Source of the DNA: Chitinophagaceae bacterium
GTDB taxonomy: Bacteria; Bacteroidota; Bacteroidia; Chitinophagales; Chitinophagaceae
Assembly (NCBI GenBank): GCA_016720745.1
Contig: JADKKA010000018.1
Location: forward strand, 1,364,001-1,428,000
Length of the DNA stretch: 64,000 nt
Direction: 5' to 3'
In this document: positions 1 through 8,473 of the stretch, piece after piece
Layout: each line of letters starts with the position of its first letter
Numbering within the stretch: position 1 is the first letter of the stretch
Notes under the pieces: generated by a model
Told to the model about the DNA's origin: nothing
Databases searched by the model: none
What the model saw: the letters and a program-made list of their open reading frames with translations, nothing else
Translations under genes and position numbers: made by a program

Positions 1-16
1 GAAAACCGGGTGACCA

Positions 17-952
17 ATGCACAGTAGAAAAAGTTTTCTCAGAAAGGCCGCTATGTCGGCTGGTGCCGTTCTGGCCGGACCCAGATTGGTAGAAGCCGCT
101 GAATATATAAGCCCCTACCGGTTGACCATTTTACATACCAATGATACGCATAGCCGGCTGGAACCCTTTCCCATGGATGGGGGCAGGAACCAGGGTTTGG
201 GAGGTATTGCAGGCCGGTCAAGCCTGATTCAAAAAATCCGGGCAGAAGAAGAACAGGTATTATTACTGGATGCCGGTGATATCTTTCAGGGAACACCCTA
301 TTTTAATATTTATAAAGGAGAACCCGAGATCAAGTCCATGACTGCCATGCAATATGATGCCTGTACGATCGGGAATCATGATTTTGATGCAGGAATGGAA
401 AACCTGGCAACACAACTCACCCGGCATGCGAGCTTTCCTATGCTGGTAGCCAATTATGATTTTACCGGAACCGCAATGGAAGGAAAAACACAACCTTATA
501 AAGTATTCAAAAAAGGCAAACTGAGGATTGGTGTTTTTGGTGTAAGTATTGAAGGAAGAGGATTGATTCCTGATACTTTATTCGGTGCCACCAAATACCT
601 GGATCCCGTGCAAAAAGCCAATGAAACTGCTGATCAGTTAAAACGGTTGGAAAACTGCGATATGGTAATCTGTTTATCGCACCTGGGTAATAAATATACG
701 GATGGAAAAGTGAGTGATGAAGTGCTGGCTAAGGAATCATCGGATATTGACCTGATCATTGGTGGTCATACCCATACCTTTTTAGATGAACCACTGAAAT
801 ATACTAATAAAAACGGGAATGATGTGATCGTGAACCAGGTAGGTTTTGCGGGTATTATTTTAGGACGTCTGGATTTTGAATTTTCCAAATTTTCCGGTAA
901 AAAATTGGTGAAAAATCACAATCTTTCTGTTTCACAAAAATCAGCTGGTTAA
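17..952 (+). CDS. Secreted metallophosphatase with 5'-nucleotidase N-terminal domain
   Basis: Predicted exported metal-dependent phosphoesterase, probably hydrolysing nucleotides or other phosphate esters in the periplasm. The first 27 residues look like a twin-arginine-type leader (RKSFLRK, then an Ala/Gly-rich stretch). The calcineurin-like fold motifs are present in order: ILHTNDTH (metal ligands near D43 and H45), GDIFQGTPY, GNHDFD (119-124) and GGHTHT (249-254). At 311 residues it holds only the catalytic domain; the usual C-terminal 5'-nucleotidase substrate domain is absent. A stop (TGA at 11-13) just upstream suggests it follows another gene in an operon, possibly one encoding that missing domain, but this lies outside the window. 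Family assignment is firm; substrate is unknown. Confidence 0.9.
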   Translation: MHSRKSFLRKAAMSAGAVLAGPRLVEAAEYISPYRLTILHTNDTHSRLEPFPMDGGRNQGLGGIAGRSSLIQKIRAEEEQVLLLDAGDIFQGTPYFNIYKGEPEIKSMTAMQYDACTIGNHDFDAGMENLATQLTRHASFPMLVANYDFTGTAMEGKTQPYKVFKKGKLRIGVFGVSIEGRGLIPDTLFGATKYLDPVQKANETADQLKRLENCDMVICLSHLGNKYTDGKVSDEVLAKESSDIDLIIGGHTHTFLDEPLKYTNKNGNDVIVNQVGFAGIILGRLDFEFSKFSGKKLVKNHNLSVSQKSAG

Positions 953-1089
953 AAATTTTTTTTTATAAAAGAAATGGTGATATTCGCCCTCCTGTCCAAT
1001 TTTTTTTATTGACATTGTGTGAGAATTTTTTTTGGACGGTTAAGCAAGAACAACTATAGTTAACCCGACATAAACTGCTTACTAATCTG

Positions 1090-2523
1090 ATGGAGAAGAA
1101 TGCTGAAAAGATCTGGACCAATTGTTTAAAGATCATCAAGGATATTGTAGAATGGCAGCACTTCAAGACCTGGTTTGAACCCATCAAGCCAGTTTCACTA
1201 AAAAACAACGTTCTCGTCATCCAGGTACCCAGTCAATTCTTTTTTGAATACCTCGAAGAACATTACGTAAATTTATTAGCGAAGACTTTGAAGCGGGAAC
1301 TGGGCAAGGATGCCCGGCTGGAATACCGCATCATGGTGGATAGTGGTAACAGCAAGAACAAACCGGTTACCATGGATGTAAGTGGTCAGGGTTTTAAAAC
1401 TTTTTCCAATAACGAAATGGATTTCCCTTTAGTCATAAATAATCCTGTTAAGAATCCCTTCGTTATACCGGGGCTGAAGAAGATGCAAATCGACCCCCAG
1501 CTCAATCATATTTATACATTCGAATCTTTTGTAGAAGGCGATTGCAACCGGGTGGCCCGTCGTGCCGGTAAAACAGTGGCGGAAAAGCCGGGCGCTAATT
1601 CCTTCAACCCGCTGGTCATTTATGGCGGTGTTGGTTTGGGTAAAACCCACCTGGCCCAGGCCATCGGTAATGAAGTAAAACGTTTGCATCCCAATAAAGT
1701 GGTCCTTTATGTGAGCTCGGAGAAATTCATCAACCAGTTCATGGATCACAGCAGGAACAATGCCATCAACGATTTTATCCATTTTTATCAGCTCATTGAT
1801 GTGCTGATCCTGGATGATGTGCAATTCTTCGCCAAGGCCGAAAAATCCCAGGATGCCTTTTTTGCCATTTTCAACCATTTGCATCAATCTCATAAACAAC
1901 TGGTGCTCACTTCCGATAAATCTCCCAAGGACCTGGAAGGGGTGCAGGAAAGACTGCTCAGCCGTTTCCGCTGGGGGCTCAGTGCCGATCTGCAGGTGCC
2001 GGAATATGATACCCGGATCGAGATCCTGGAGAAGAAGATGAAGAATGACGGGCTGGAAATGTCGAAAGAAGTGGTCAAGTACATTGCCTATAATATCAGT
2101 AATAATGTAAGGGAGCTGGAAGGCGCCCTGATCTCACTCTTGGCACAATCTTCGCTTAACAGGAGGGAAATCGACCTCGATTTAGCCAAGAAAGTGTTAC
2201 GGAATTTCGTCAAATCATCCAGCAAGGAAATTACGATCGAAACCATCCAGAAAATGGTTTGCGAGTATTTCGATGTGCCTTACGATAAACTCCTCCAGAA
2301 AACCAGGAAAAGGGAGATTGTACAGGCCCGCCAGATTACTATGTACCTGGCCAAGGCTTTTACCAAGAATTCCCTCAAAACCATCGGGGAGCATTTTGGC
2401 GGCCGCGACCATACCACGGTGATCCATTCCTGCCAGACGGTAAAGGACCTGATGGATACCGATGGGGTATTCCGGGAAAATGTACTGGAACTGCAGCAGA
2501 AAGTGCAGCTGGCTGCGATGTAA
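1090..2523 (+). CDS. dnaA: Chromosomal replication initiator DnaA
   Basis: ATP-dependent initiator that binds DnaA boxes and opens the replication origin. All domains are visible in the 477 residues: N-terminal helicase-loading domain I (KIWTNCLKII, FKTWFEPI), a linker around 95-130, the AAA+ domain with Walker A GGVGLGKTH (179-187) and Walker B VLILDDVQF (238-246), and the C-terminal DNA-binding domain with the signature GGRDHTTVIHS near 437-447. The ATG start gives the standard N-terminus. It is flanked by a metallophosphatase upstream and tRNA-Ser downstream; dnaN and recF are not adjacent, and I see no cluster of TTATCCACA-like boxes in the 137-bp upstream gap. Confidence 0.98.
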   Translation: MEKNAEKIWTNCLKIIKDIVEWQHFKTWFEPIKPVSLKNNVLVIQVPSQFFFEYLEEHYVNLLAKTLKRELGKDARLEYRIMVDSGNSKNKPVTMDVSGQGFKTFSNNEMDFPLVINNPVKNPFVIPGLKKMQIDPQLNHIYTFESFVEGDCNRVARRAGKTVAEKPGANSFNPLVIYGGVGLGKTHLAQAIGNEVKRLHPNKVVLYVSSEKFINQFMDHSRNNAINDFIHFYQLIDVLILDDVQFFAKAEKSQDAFFAIFNHLHQSHKQLVLTSDKSPKDLEGVQERLLSRFRWGLSADLQVPEYDTRIEILEKKMKNDGLEMSKEVVKYIAYNISNNVRELEGALISLLAQSSLNRREIDLDLAKKVLRNFVKSSSKEITIETIQKMVCEYFDVPYDKLLQKTRKREIVQARQITMYLAKAFTKNSLKTIGEHFGGRDHTTVIHSCQTVKDLMDTDGVFRENVLELQQKVQLAAM

Positions 2524-2543
2524 ATAAAATACTCAACTCATTG

Positions 2544-2585
2544 ATCCCAAATTCCTTCAAGTTTAAGGAATTTGGGATTTGTCTT
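2544..2585 (+). terminator. Rho-independent terminator of dnaA
   Basis: A perfect 14-bp inverted repeat (ATCCCAAATTCCTT at 2544-2557 and its complement at 2565-2578) with a 7-nt loop lies 20 bp after the dnaA stop and is followed by a T-rich run. Confidence 0.85.
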
Positions 2586-2586
2586 T

Positions 2587-2618
2587 TTGGGATTTCTACC
2601 TTTTAATCTTTATTTTTG
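2587..2618 (+). promoter_or_regulatory. Bacteroidota-type promoter of tRNA-Ser
   Basis: TATTTTTG at 2611-2618 matches the -7 consensus TAnnTTTG exactly, and a TTG at 2587-2589 lies 21 nt upstream, fitting the -33 element spacing known for Bacteroidota. Transcription would start about 35 nt before the mature tRNA. Confidence 0.6.
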
Positions 2619-2660
2619 CATCCCTTTGGCCGCCATCGTTAAAGCGAAGGTGGCCAGTCC

Positions 2661-2751
2661 GGAGAGGTGCCTGAGTGGCCGAAAGGGCCGGTTTGCTAAA
2701 CCGTTGTACGAGCTTAAACTTGTACCGAGGGTTCGAATCCCTCCCTCTCCG
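2661..2751 (+). tRNA. tRNA-Ser (anticodon GCT)
   Basis: A complete class II tRNA. The acceptor stem pairs GGAGAGG (2661-2667) with CCTCTCC (2744-2750), followed by discriminator G. The anticodon loop TTGCTAA places anticodon GCT at 2695-2697, reading AGC/AGU serine codons. A long variable arm (GTACGAGCTTAAACTTGTAC) and the T-loop GTTCGAATC are present, as expected for serine tRNA. CCA is not encoded. Confidence 0.96.
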
Positions 2752-2913
2752 CAAGAAGGGCAAAAAAAAACCAGGAGCGAAGCGAGGAATTTTGGTTATA
2801 CCCTCACCAGGGATCTTGCAAATAATCCTTATTAAGTCGTTCGCTACACCGGTAATAAAGGGTATAAAAAAACTAAGTACGCGAAGCGGACGGCTTGATT
2901 TGTTTTGGTTGTT

Positions 2914-2994
2914 GTGGTGAGTCTCTGACTCACCACTTATCATTCATCTCTCCCTGTGTTGCTGATCCCTTGTAATATTTCTCTGACTCACCAC
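2914..2994 (+). repeat. Hairpin and short duplication in the tRNA-astacin gap
   Basis: The 378-bp stretch 2752-3129 holds no convincing gene. It contains a perfect 10-bp palindrome with 3-nt loop (GTGGTGAGTC / GACTCACCAC, 2914-2936). Its right arm is repeated as TCTCTGACTCACCAC at 2980-2994, each copy followed by a similar ATCATTC-containing tail, suggesting a roughly 58-bp duplicated unit. No T-run follows the hairpin, so it is not a typical terminator. Confidence 0.5.
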
Positions 2995-3129
2995 AAATCA
3001 TCATTCGCTCATTGTATAAATCATAATTTTGTTAATACGATCAGCTTTCGGTTTTCCCATCCCAATATACCCGCCCCCCGGTATGAAATATCCCTGAATC
3101 CGCACTATATTCGACCCATATTTCAATCA

Positions 3130-4449
3130 ATGGTTATGAAGAAAATTATTTTATCAGTTAGCGTATTAATTGTGTCAGGACTGGCCGCCAATGCCCAGCT
3201 CTTCCCCCGGGCCAAATGTACCACCCTGGTGGGTGAAGCCATGTTCGGGGAAAGACCCGATACCGTCAAATCCAGGGGAATGGCCGACAACTACCATACC
3301 TGGGAGGCCGGCAGTGAATTGCTTGTGAAGTTTATGCCCGGTGGCAGCAAGGCCGTCAGGGATAAAGTGATCCTGAACGCCAAAGAATGGGAGAAATTTG
3401 CCAATATCCGTTTGAAATTTGTACCGGATAATGCAGGCTTTACCCATCTGCGAATCAAACTCGGTGCCGGTATGGGACATAACTCCGCCGTGGGAACAGA
3501 AGCCAGTTTCCGCCAGCAGACCGAACAAACCATCAACTTCGATACCCTGGCTTTTGCCGACGGAGATTACTACCTGGCCCGGGTTAAGAAAAAAGGAATT
3601 CAACCTCCTTATACTTTTGATCACCTGCGCAAAGAAATGAAGGAAGATCCCAATCACTGGAACATCCCTGAAATTCGCCGCGTGGTGATGCATGAATTCG
3701 GTCATGCCCTCGGACTGCTCCATGAACAGAGCTACCCCGAAGCTGTGAACTGGAAGAAAACCGATTCGATTTACCAGTATTATTATGAAACCCAGGGATG
3801 GGAAAAAGATCAGGTGGACTTCAACGTATTTGAAGTGGGCAGCCGCTTCTATACCAATGGCACCAAATACGATCCCAAATCCATCATGCATTATTCCATC
3901 AATGCCTGGGAAACCACCAATGGTTATGCCGTTAAAAATAATTTTGAATTATCAGCCGGTGATAAAGTACTGATAGCAGCATTGTATCCCAAACCCAATA
4001 CCAGCGGAGTGAAAGTGGTACCCAAGGTGAATATCTCCAATTTCACCAAACTGGATGTGAGTTATGATCCGGTAAGGGGCGGACTGGTCATCAAACCCGC
4101 CTTTGACCTTAAAACCAATTCCAAACTGGGTGAAGTTTATTTTGTAGCCCGTATCGCCAATGCAGAAGGGTATTATTTTAAAACCGCCAGCAAATATTAT
4201 AACTGGGGCGGAGCACTGGCTACCTATTTAAAAATCAACCTGACACCCAACTCCAAAGTGATCTATAATAAAGATACTAAAGGCAGAATGGAATTGTTCT
4301 TCCCGCTGAATATGTATCCTGAATTATACGGGCAAAAAATCCGGGTGGCTTTTGCGGTCTACCTCGATGATGTGGCCAATAATCAAATGGATAAACTGAT
4401 GTATTTCTCAGCCACCAACCCGCTGAGTATTCCATCGAAGTCATTCTAA
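3130..4449 (+). CDS. Secreted astacin-like zinc metalloprotease (M12A)
   Basis: Predicted secreted zinc endopeptidase. The zinc site HEFGHALGLLHE is complete (His188, Glu189 as catalytic base, His192, His198), and the Met-turn SIMHY (Met253, Tyr255) that defines astacins follows. The catalytic domain spans roughly 30-285; the last ~150 residues (NISNFTKLDVSYD onward) are an unassigned, probably beta-rich domain. I start at ATG 3130 because MVMKKIILSVSVLIVSG forms a clear signal peptide ending near ANA-Q; a longer frame back to 2956 is open but not leader-like. The gene stands alone and is followed by a strong terminator. Confidence 0.9.
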   Translation: MVMKKIILSVSVLIVSGLAANAQLFPRAKCTTLVGEAMFGERPDTVKSRGMADNYHTWEAGSELLVKFMPGGSKAVRDKVILNAKEWEKFANIRLKFVPDNAGFTHLRIKLGAGMGHNSAVGTEASFRQQTEQTINFDTLAFADGDYYLARVKKKGIQPPYTFDHLRKEMKEDPNHWNIPEIRRVVMHEFGHALGLLHEQSYPEAVNWKKTDSIYQYYYETQGWEKDQVDFNVFEVGSRFYTNGTKYDPKSIMHYSINAWETTNGYAVKNNFELSAGDKVLIAALYPKPNTSGVKVVPKVNISNFTKLDVSYDPVRGGLVIKPAFDLKTNSKLGEVYFVARIANAEGYYFKTASKYYNWGGALATYLKINLTPNSKVIYNKDTKGRMELFFPLNMYPELYGQKIRVAFAVYLDDVANNQMDKLMYFSATNPLSIPSKSF

Positions 4450-4470
4450 AAAAAACATTGACCATAAGTA

Positions 4471-4500
4471 AAGCCGGGACCATTGTCCCGGCTTTTTTTT
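4471..4500 (+). terminator. Rho-independent terminator after astacin gene
   Basis: A perfect 10-bp stem (AAGCCGGGAC / GTCCCGGCTT, 4471-4480 and 4485-4494) with loop CATT is followed by eight T, 22 bp past the stop codon. Confidence 0.95.
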
Positions 4501-4503
4501 ATT

Positions 4504-4582
4504 AACCACAGCGAACACAGAGATACACGGCGAAAAAGCGTTTCAAAGAAAGCCGCAGTGTTTCGCCGTGTACGCCGTGGTT
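4504..4582. repeat. Long imperfect palindrome in intergenic gap
   Basis: The 334-bp gap 4450-4783 holds the terminator above and this structure. Left arm AACCACAGCG...TACACGGCGAAA (4504-4535) and right arm TTTCGCCGTGTACGCCGTGG (4561-4580) are near-complements with an internal bulge and could form a long hairpin. The wording (ACCACAGCG...ACACAGAGATACACGGCG) resembles dispersed intergenic repeats of environmental bacteria, but I cannot confirm other copies. The rest of the gap is AT-rich, with no recognisable promoter for the following operon. Confidence 0.55.
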
Positions 4583-4783
4583 TTATTTTAGTATGTACAA
4601 CCTCATAAAATTTTGTTTATAAAATCACAACAAACAAGAATTACTCCCGCTAATTCATAAAATATTGTTGTAACCCCTTCCCGCTGTAGCATGGCATCGC
4701 TGCAGGATGTAATTTTTCAGTTCAATTTTACCTGACGCCTATTTGACCCCTTTATACGCTTAACCAAACAGAACGGTACCGGA

Positions 4784-5620
4784 ATGGATAAGTTTTTATT
4801 CACCGACGGAACCAACGGGGTCAGGGAAGTACATTCCAAAGAAGAACTTCTTGCCCTCATCAGTTCCGTTCCAGAACCAGCCAGGGCAAGGATATGGGTG
4901 TTTCACAGTAATGAGTGGATCAGCGCCCCTGCATTTATCAGCCAGCAACCTAAAGGAACCTTACCCAGCACCAATACCAATCCTGATTCATCAGCAGCGC
5001 AGAACGCTATACCTGTGCAAAAAAAGCGAGGATGGACCATGCTGGGATACAGCCTTGCAGCGGTTGCTGCTGCCTTACTCATTTTTAATTTCACCCGCGC
5101 CGGATGGGAAGCACAAGGTTCCATTTCAAACAGCACCGTACGTCCGGCTAATGTGCCCCAACTGGACACTGACTCCCTGGCCCTCGTGATTGAATGGCAA
5201 AGAGGAAAAGCATTGGATAAAGGAACCCGGACCAATCTTCGCATCCGGAATAACTGGCCCGATTACCTGCAGGCCAGCTTGAAAGCCGATAAAGAAAAAA
5301 AAGGGAACAGCTACCGCTTAACTAATATCAATATCAGCATGGATAATACCACGGGCTACCTGATTGATGAAGCGGTGATCCGCATCCTGTCCTGGAAAAA
5401 CGGTAAAAGCAGTATCGCTGATACTGTTCAATTCAAAGGCATCCGCTATGATAAAGTGCTGAACCGCCAGTTGAATGGTTCCTTCCGGGGCGATTCTCTT
5501 TCTCTCGCGATTGCATCCATCCGGGCCAAAAGTTTCAACTTCTGTTATTCGATTGAATCCGTTTCCAATAATAATCCAAATGATCGCTGGTTTTGCCGCG
5601 ATGGTAAACCACTTCCATAA
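4784..5620 (+). CDS. GYF-like, single-pass membrane protein; first gene of SEDS-PBP operon
   Basis: Function unknown. The 278 residues show an N-terminal ~50-residue domain (FLFTDGTNG ... ARIWVFHSNEWISAP) that resembles GYF_2-type modules, a Pro/Ser-rich linker, one transmembrane helix near 83-103 (GYSLAAVAAALLIFNF) and an extracytoplasmic C-terminal domain of ~170 residues. The order suggests a cytoplasmic N-terminus sensing a partner and a periplasmic C-terminus. It lies 8 bp before the actin-like ATPase gene and heads the operon. No confident family match by eye; an envelope scaffold role is inferred from context only. Confidence 0.7.
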   Translation: MDKFLFTDGTNGVREVHSKEELLALISSVPEPARARIWVFHSNEWISAPAFISQQPKGTLPSTNTNPDSSAAQNAIPVQKKRGWTMLGYSLAAVAAALLIFNFTRAGWEAQGSISNSTVRPANVPQLDTDSLALVIEWQRGKALDKGTRTNLRIRNNWPDYLQASLKADKEKKGNSYRLTNINISMDNTTGYLIDEAVIRILSWKNGKSSIADTVQFKGIRYDKVLNRQLNGSFRGDSLSLAIASIRAKSFNFCYSIESVSNNNPNDRWFCRDGKPLP

Positions 5621-5628
5621 ATCACCAC

Positions 5629-8019
5629 ATGACCATGAAAAAAGAAATGGCTATTTATTACCTGCCCACCCTGATCCGCAGCGACCGGTATTTTATCACC
5701 CGACTGGAAGCCGTGCCCAAGGTATTACCGGATTTTAATTTTGTGGTGAGTGCAGAGGACAGAGTACTCACACCCTTACTCAGTCTGGAAGATCCGGATA
5801 AGATCAGTCTGAACCAGCTGGCACCATCTTCCCTGCAGGATATTCCGCTCAGAGAATGTACGGTATCACTGCAAAAGACAACGGCAGGTTTCGAATTGCT
5901 GATCCAAAAAACCGGCCACTTTACCGTGAACCCTTTTCATGATGAGGAAACCGGTTTGCGGCTGGATTATATGGAAGCACAAAAGAAATTATCCGTTGGA
6001 GTTTATCAGTATCGTTCTTCTCAGCCTTCGCTTGAACTCAGTATTACGCTTTGTACAGAAGAAGGTGAACGGTATACTACTTTGCTGCAATTCCATATAG
6101 TACAACCAGCCGCCTGTAACCGGGTAGTGATTGATTTTGGCAGTGAAGCCAGTCAGGTGGGCTATCGCAACGGAGGACCACAATCCACCATTGTACAGTA
6201 TGATATCCTGGAGAATATCATGAGCAAACTCAAATCAGGCAGCAATGAACTGGCGCTCCGGAAAGAAGATTTCCTGAACCTCGAACCAGGTCAGCCCATG
6301 CTCTATCGTTCTTTTTATGCCATCCGGAAAAATATCAGCAAAGAAGCGAGAACAAATTTCCCTTTCAATTTCACTGATGATTTCCGCAATGATGAAATCC
6401 GTTTGTTCATCACCCGCAAAGAAGTAGCCGCTACCGAGGCCGGTTTCCGCGATGCTTATGAAATCATCCCCAACCTGAAACTGGGAATTGAAAAAAGCAT
6501 CCAGCTCACAGCCGCGGATCATACTGAAGATTACAGCATTCGTTACCATAAACAGGAACTCATCAGCGCCATCCTGCTCCGGCTCCTGCGATTAATGATC
6601 AGCACCAAGCCCGGTTTTCAGCAGGGCGGACTCATTGTTACCCTCCTGGTTCCGAATATCTATACCCAGCACGATGTATTCGGATTGCTCAGTCAGCTGC
6701 GGCAGCAAACCAATGCCATGCTCCAATCACTGGGTATACAATCCGCAGCACTGGCGATTGAATATGAAACGATTTCTGAAAGTGATGCGGCTTTTATGGG
6801 ATACCAGCAAACCCATCCCGAGGAAGTACAACTCTCCAATGGAGAAATGGCCCTGGTGATTGACAGTGGAAAAGGTACCACTGATATCTCCATGCTGTTG
6901 GCTGATGATAATGAAAATTACTCCAGCTTCTTCCGTACCGGTTTTGCCGGTGCTGGGAATGTATTACTGTATGGATTTATTGAAGATTACCTGACCCTCG
7001 TACTCCGTGCCATCCCCGGGAATAATGATCATGCGATCAAGGATTTTATCAGCCGTTATATTCTGGATCAGAACCTGACAGCTGATGTATTGGGATTTAT
7101 CCAGCTCATGGAAGAACAAAAAAGACATTTTGACCAGCGGCAACCGGTAGGTCCGGAAGCTTTTTCACAGCTGGCTGAAAATGCATTCAGCACAGAAAGA
7201 ACCATTGGTAACCTGCACAAGGATCCATCCACCTTACTGGCTTATACCGTTGATATTTTAAAAAACAGAACCATCCGCTGGGATGAGGAAGTTACCGGTT
7301 TGATCCACCAGGCGGTGGATTGTATCGTGCATGCCGTGATTAGTGGCATCAGGGATGTAATGACAAAAGATATCCGCAAGCGAACCAAACTGGTCCTGCT
7401 CAGCGGCCGGGCTTTTTATTCAGGTCTGTTGAGAGAAAAAATGGAAGCGGCCCTGCAGGATTTACTCCATCAGCAGGTCAGTATCCGGATGCTTCCTTCC
7501 GGCAGAACACTCAATAATAAAAACGTGGCCTTATATGGTGCTTTCAGCGGGGCGTATAAGATTACAGATTTCACCGGTATGCCGGTGGACAGAAAAGAAG
7601 GTTTGTCTCGCAATAATGATGTGCTGAATAATAACCTCTTTCTCTACCGCGGCTTAAAGATTGATCCCAGCAATGATATCCTGTACAATACTGCCGTGGT
7701 GCGGAGAAATAACCAGGAACTGAAAGCTTTCAAGAATAAAACAATTGATATCTGTTTTACCCGCGATAATATTTACCTGCGATTGATGGAAAACCAGCGG
7801 GTAAAAGATGTAAAATCATTATACAGTGTACTGGCCCCGGTTCCGGAAAATTATTCCATGGCGCAGGACCTCAAAGCGATTTCCATGTTTCCGAATTATG
7901 ATGGCGAAATGCCTTCACTGGCTGCCGTCCACCGGGATATCAATAAAACAGATCAACCCCAATCAGGCCCGGCCAGGAAACGGAAAAGAAAATCGGTTTT
8001 TGGATTTTTTCAATTTTGA
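5629..8019 (+). CDS. Actin/Hsp70-superfamily ATPase of SEDS-PBP operon
   Basis: A 796-residue cytoplasmic protein with the ATPase signature of the actin/Hsp70/sugar-kinase fold: phosphate-1 VVIDFGSEAS (166-175), phosphate-2 LVIDSGKGTTD (409-419) and an adenosine-type motif LVLLSGRA (588-595). The first ~160 residues are an unassigned beta-rich region, and the C-terminal tail ends with a basic KRKRKS segment. It is much longer than MreB or ParM (about 320-350 residues) and resembles the large SrfB/Hsp70-like group more than MreB, an impression that needs a profile search. No transmembrane segment. It sits between two membrane-protein genes and upstream of a SEDS-PBP fusion, so a role in positioning or gating that enzyme is inferred, not shown. 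Confidence 0.8.
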   Translation: MTMKKEMAIYYLPTLIRSDRYFITRLEAVPKVLPDFNFVVSAEDRVLTPLLSLEDPDKISLNQLAPSSLQDIPLRECTVSLQKTTAGFELLIQKTGHFTVNPFHDEETGLRLDYMEAQKKLSVGVYQYRSSQPSLELSITLCTEEGERYTTLLQFHIVQPAACNRVVIDFGSEASQVGYRNGGPQSTIVQYDILENIMSKLKSGSNELALRKEDFLNLEPGQPMLYRSFYAIRKNISKEARTNFPFNFTDDFRNDEIRLFITRKEVAATEAGFRDAYEIIPNLKLGIEKSIQLTAADHTEDYSIRYHKQELISAILLRLLRLMISTKPGFQQGGLIVTLLVPNIYTQHDVFGLLSQLRQQTNAMLQSLGIQSAALAIEYETISESDAAFMGYQQTHPEEVQLSNGEMALVIDSGKGTTDISMLLADDNENYSSFFRTGFAGAGNVLLYGFIEDYLTLVLRAIPGNNDHAIKDFISRYILDQNLTADVLGFIQLMEEQKRHFDQRQPVGPEAFSQLAENAFSTERTIGNLHKDPSTLLAYTVDILKNRTIRWDEEVTGLIHQAVDCIVHAVISGIRDVMTKDIRKRTKLVLLSGRAFYSGLLREKMEAALQDLLHQQVSIRMLPSGRTLNNKNVALYGAFSGAYKITDFTGMPVDRKEGLSRNNDVLNNNLFLYRGLKIDPSNDILYNTAVVRRNNQELKAFKNKTIDICFTRDNIYLRLMENQRVKDVKSLYSVLAPVPENYSMAQDLKAISMFPNYDGEMPSLAAVHRDINKTDQPQSGPARKRKRKSVFGFFQF

Positions 8020-8023
8020 AACT

Positions 8024-8473
8024 ATGATGAAAAAGAAAATAATAGGATGCCTGCTGATCGCCGTTTTAGCGGGTCCCCTGACAGCACAGCAACCAACTAA
8101 GTTGAAACCGGTACGGATTGCCGATAGTCTTTCTGCCAAAGAACTGGCAGAAAGAAACCCCGTGTTGTTGCGCAAAGAGCTTGACTCTTTGTTGAAAGCC
8201 AACCAACCGGTCATTCCAGTTGATATCCCCAAAGAAGCAGAACCCCAGCCAGCTCCATTGCCGGTGAATCTTTTACTGACAGTTGCAGGAGCGATCATCC
8301 TCCTGCTGCTGGTGCAATTGCTTTTATCTTACCGGCAAAATAAATGGCTGCGGGCCCTAATCCCGGCCGGAGCAGATGCTAAGTCAACTGCACCGGAAAT
8401 AGTTTCGGGAAAGAATGGAAAAAGGGAAATACACATGCCGCAGAAGAAAAAGGGGAGAGTCTGCAAACCATGA
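8024..8473 (+). CDS. Signal peptide/TM protein, probably 5' part of a frameshifted gene
   Basis: The 149-residue frame begins MMKKKIIGCLLIAVLAG, a good signal peptide (cleavage near TAQ-Q), then an extracytoplasmic helical/Pro-rich stretch and a transmembrane helix at about 81-103. The start at ATG 8024 is 4 bp after the ATPase stop. The last ~20 residues are unlike a normal C-terminus, while the frame of the next gene is open back to 8383 and there reads a natural-looking coiled-coil lead-in. One extra A in the A5 tract at 8419-8423 would join the two frames into a single ~320-residue membrane-anchored coiled-coil protein. I therefore favour one gene broken by a one-base deletion, real or an assembly error. 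Confidence 0.6.
   Translation: MMKKKIIGCLLIAVLAGPLTAQQPTKLKPVRIADSLSAKELAERNPVLLRKELDSLLKANQPVIPVDIPKEAEPQPAPLPVNLLLTVAGAIILLLLVQLLLSYRQNKWLRALIPAGADAKSTAPEIVSGKNGKREIHMPQKKKGRVCKP

Noticed and set aside
1090..2523. Replication origin next to dnaA
   Set aside because: No DnaA-box cluster or dnaN nearby.
2572..2943. ORFs across the tRNA-Ser gene
   Set aside because: They run through the tRNA and its flanks; no coding signal.
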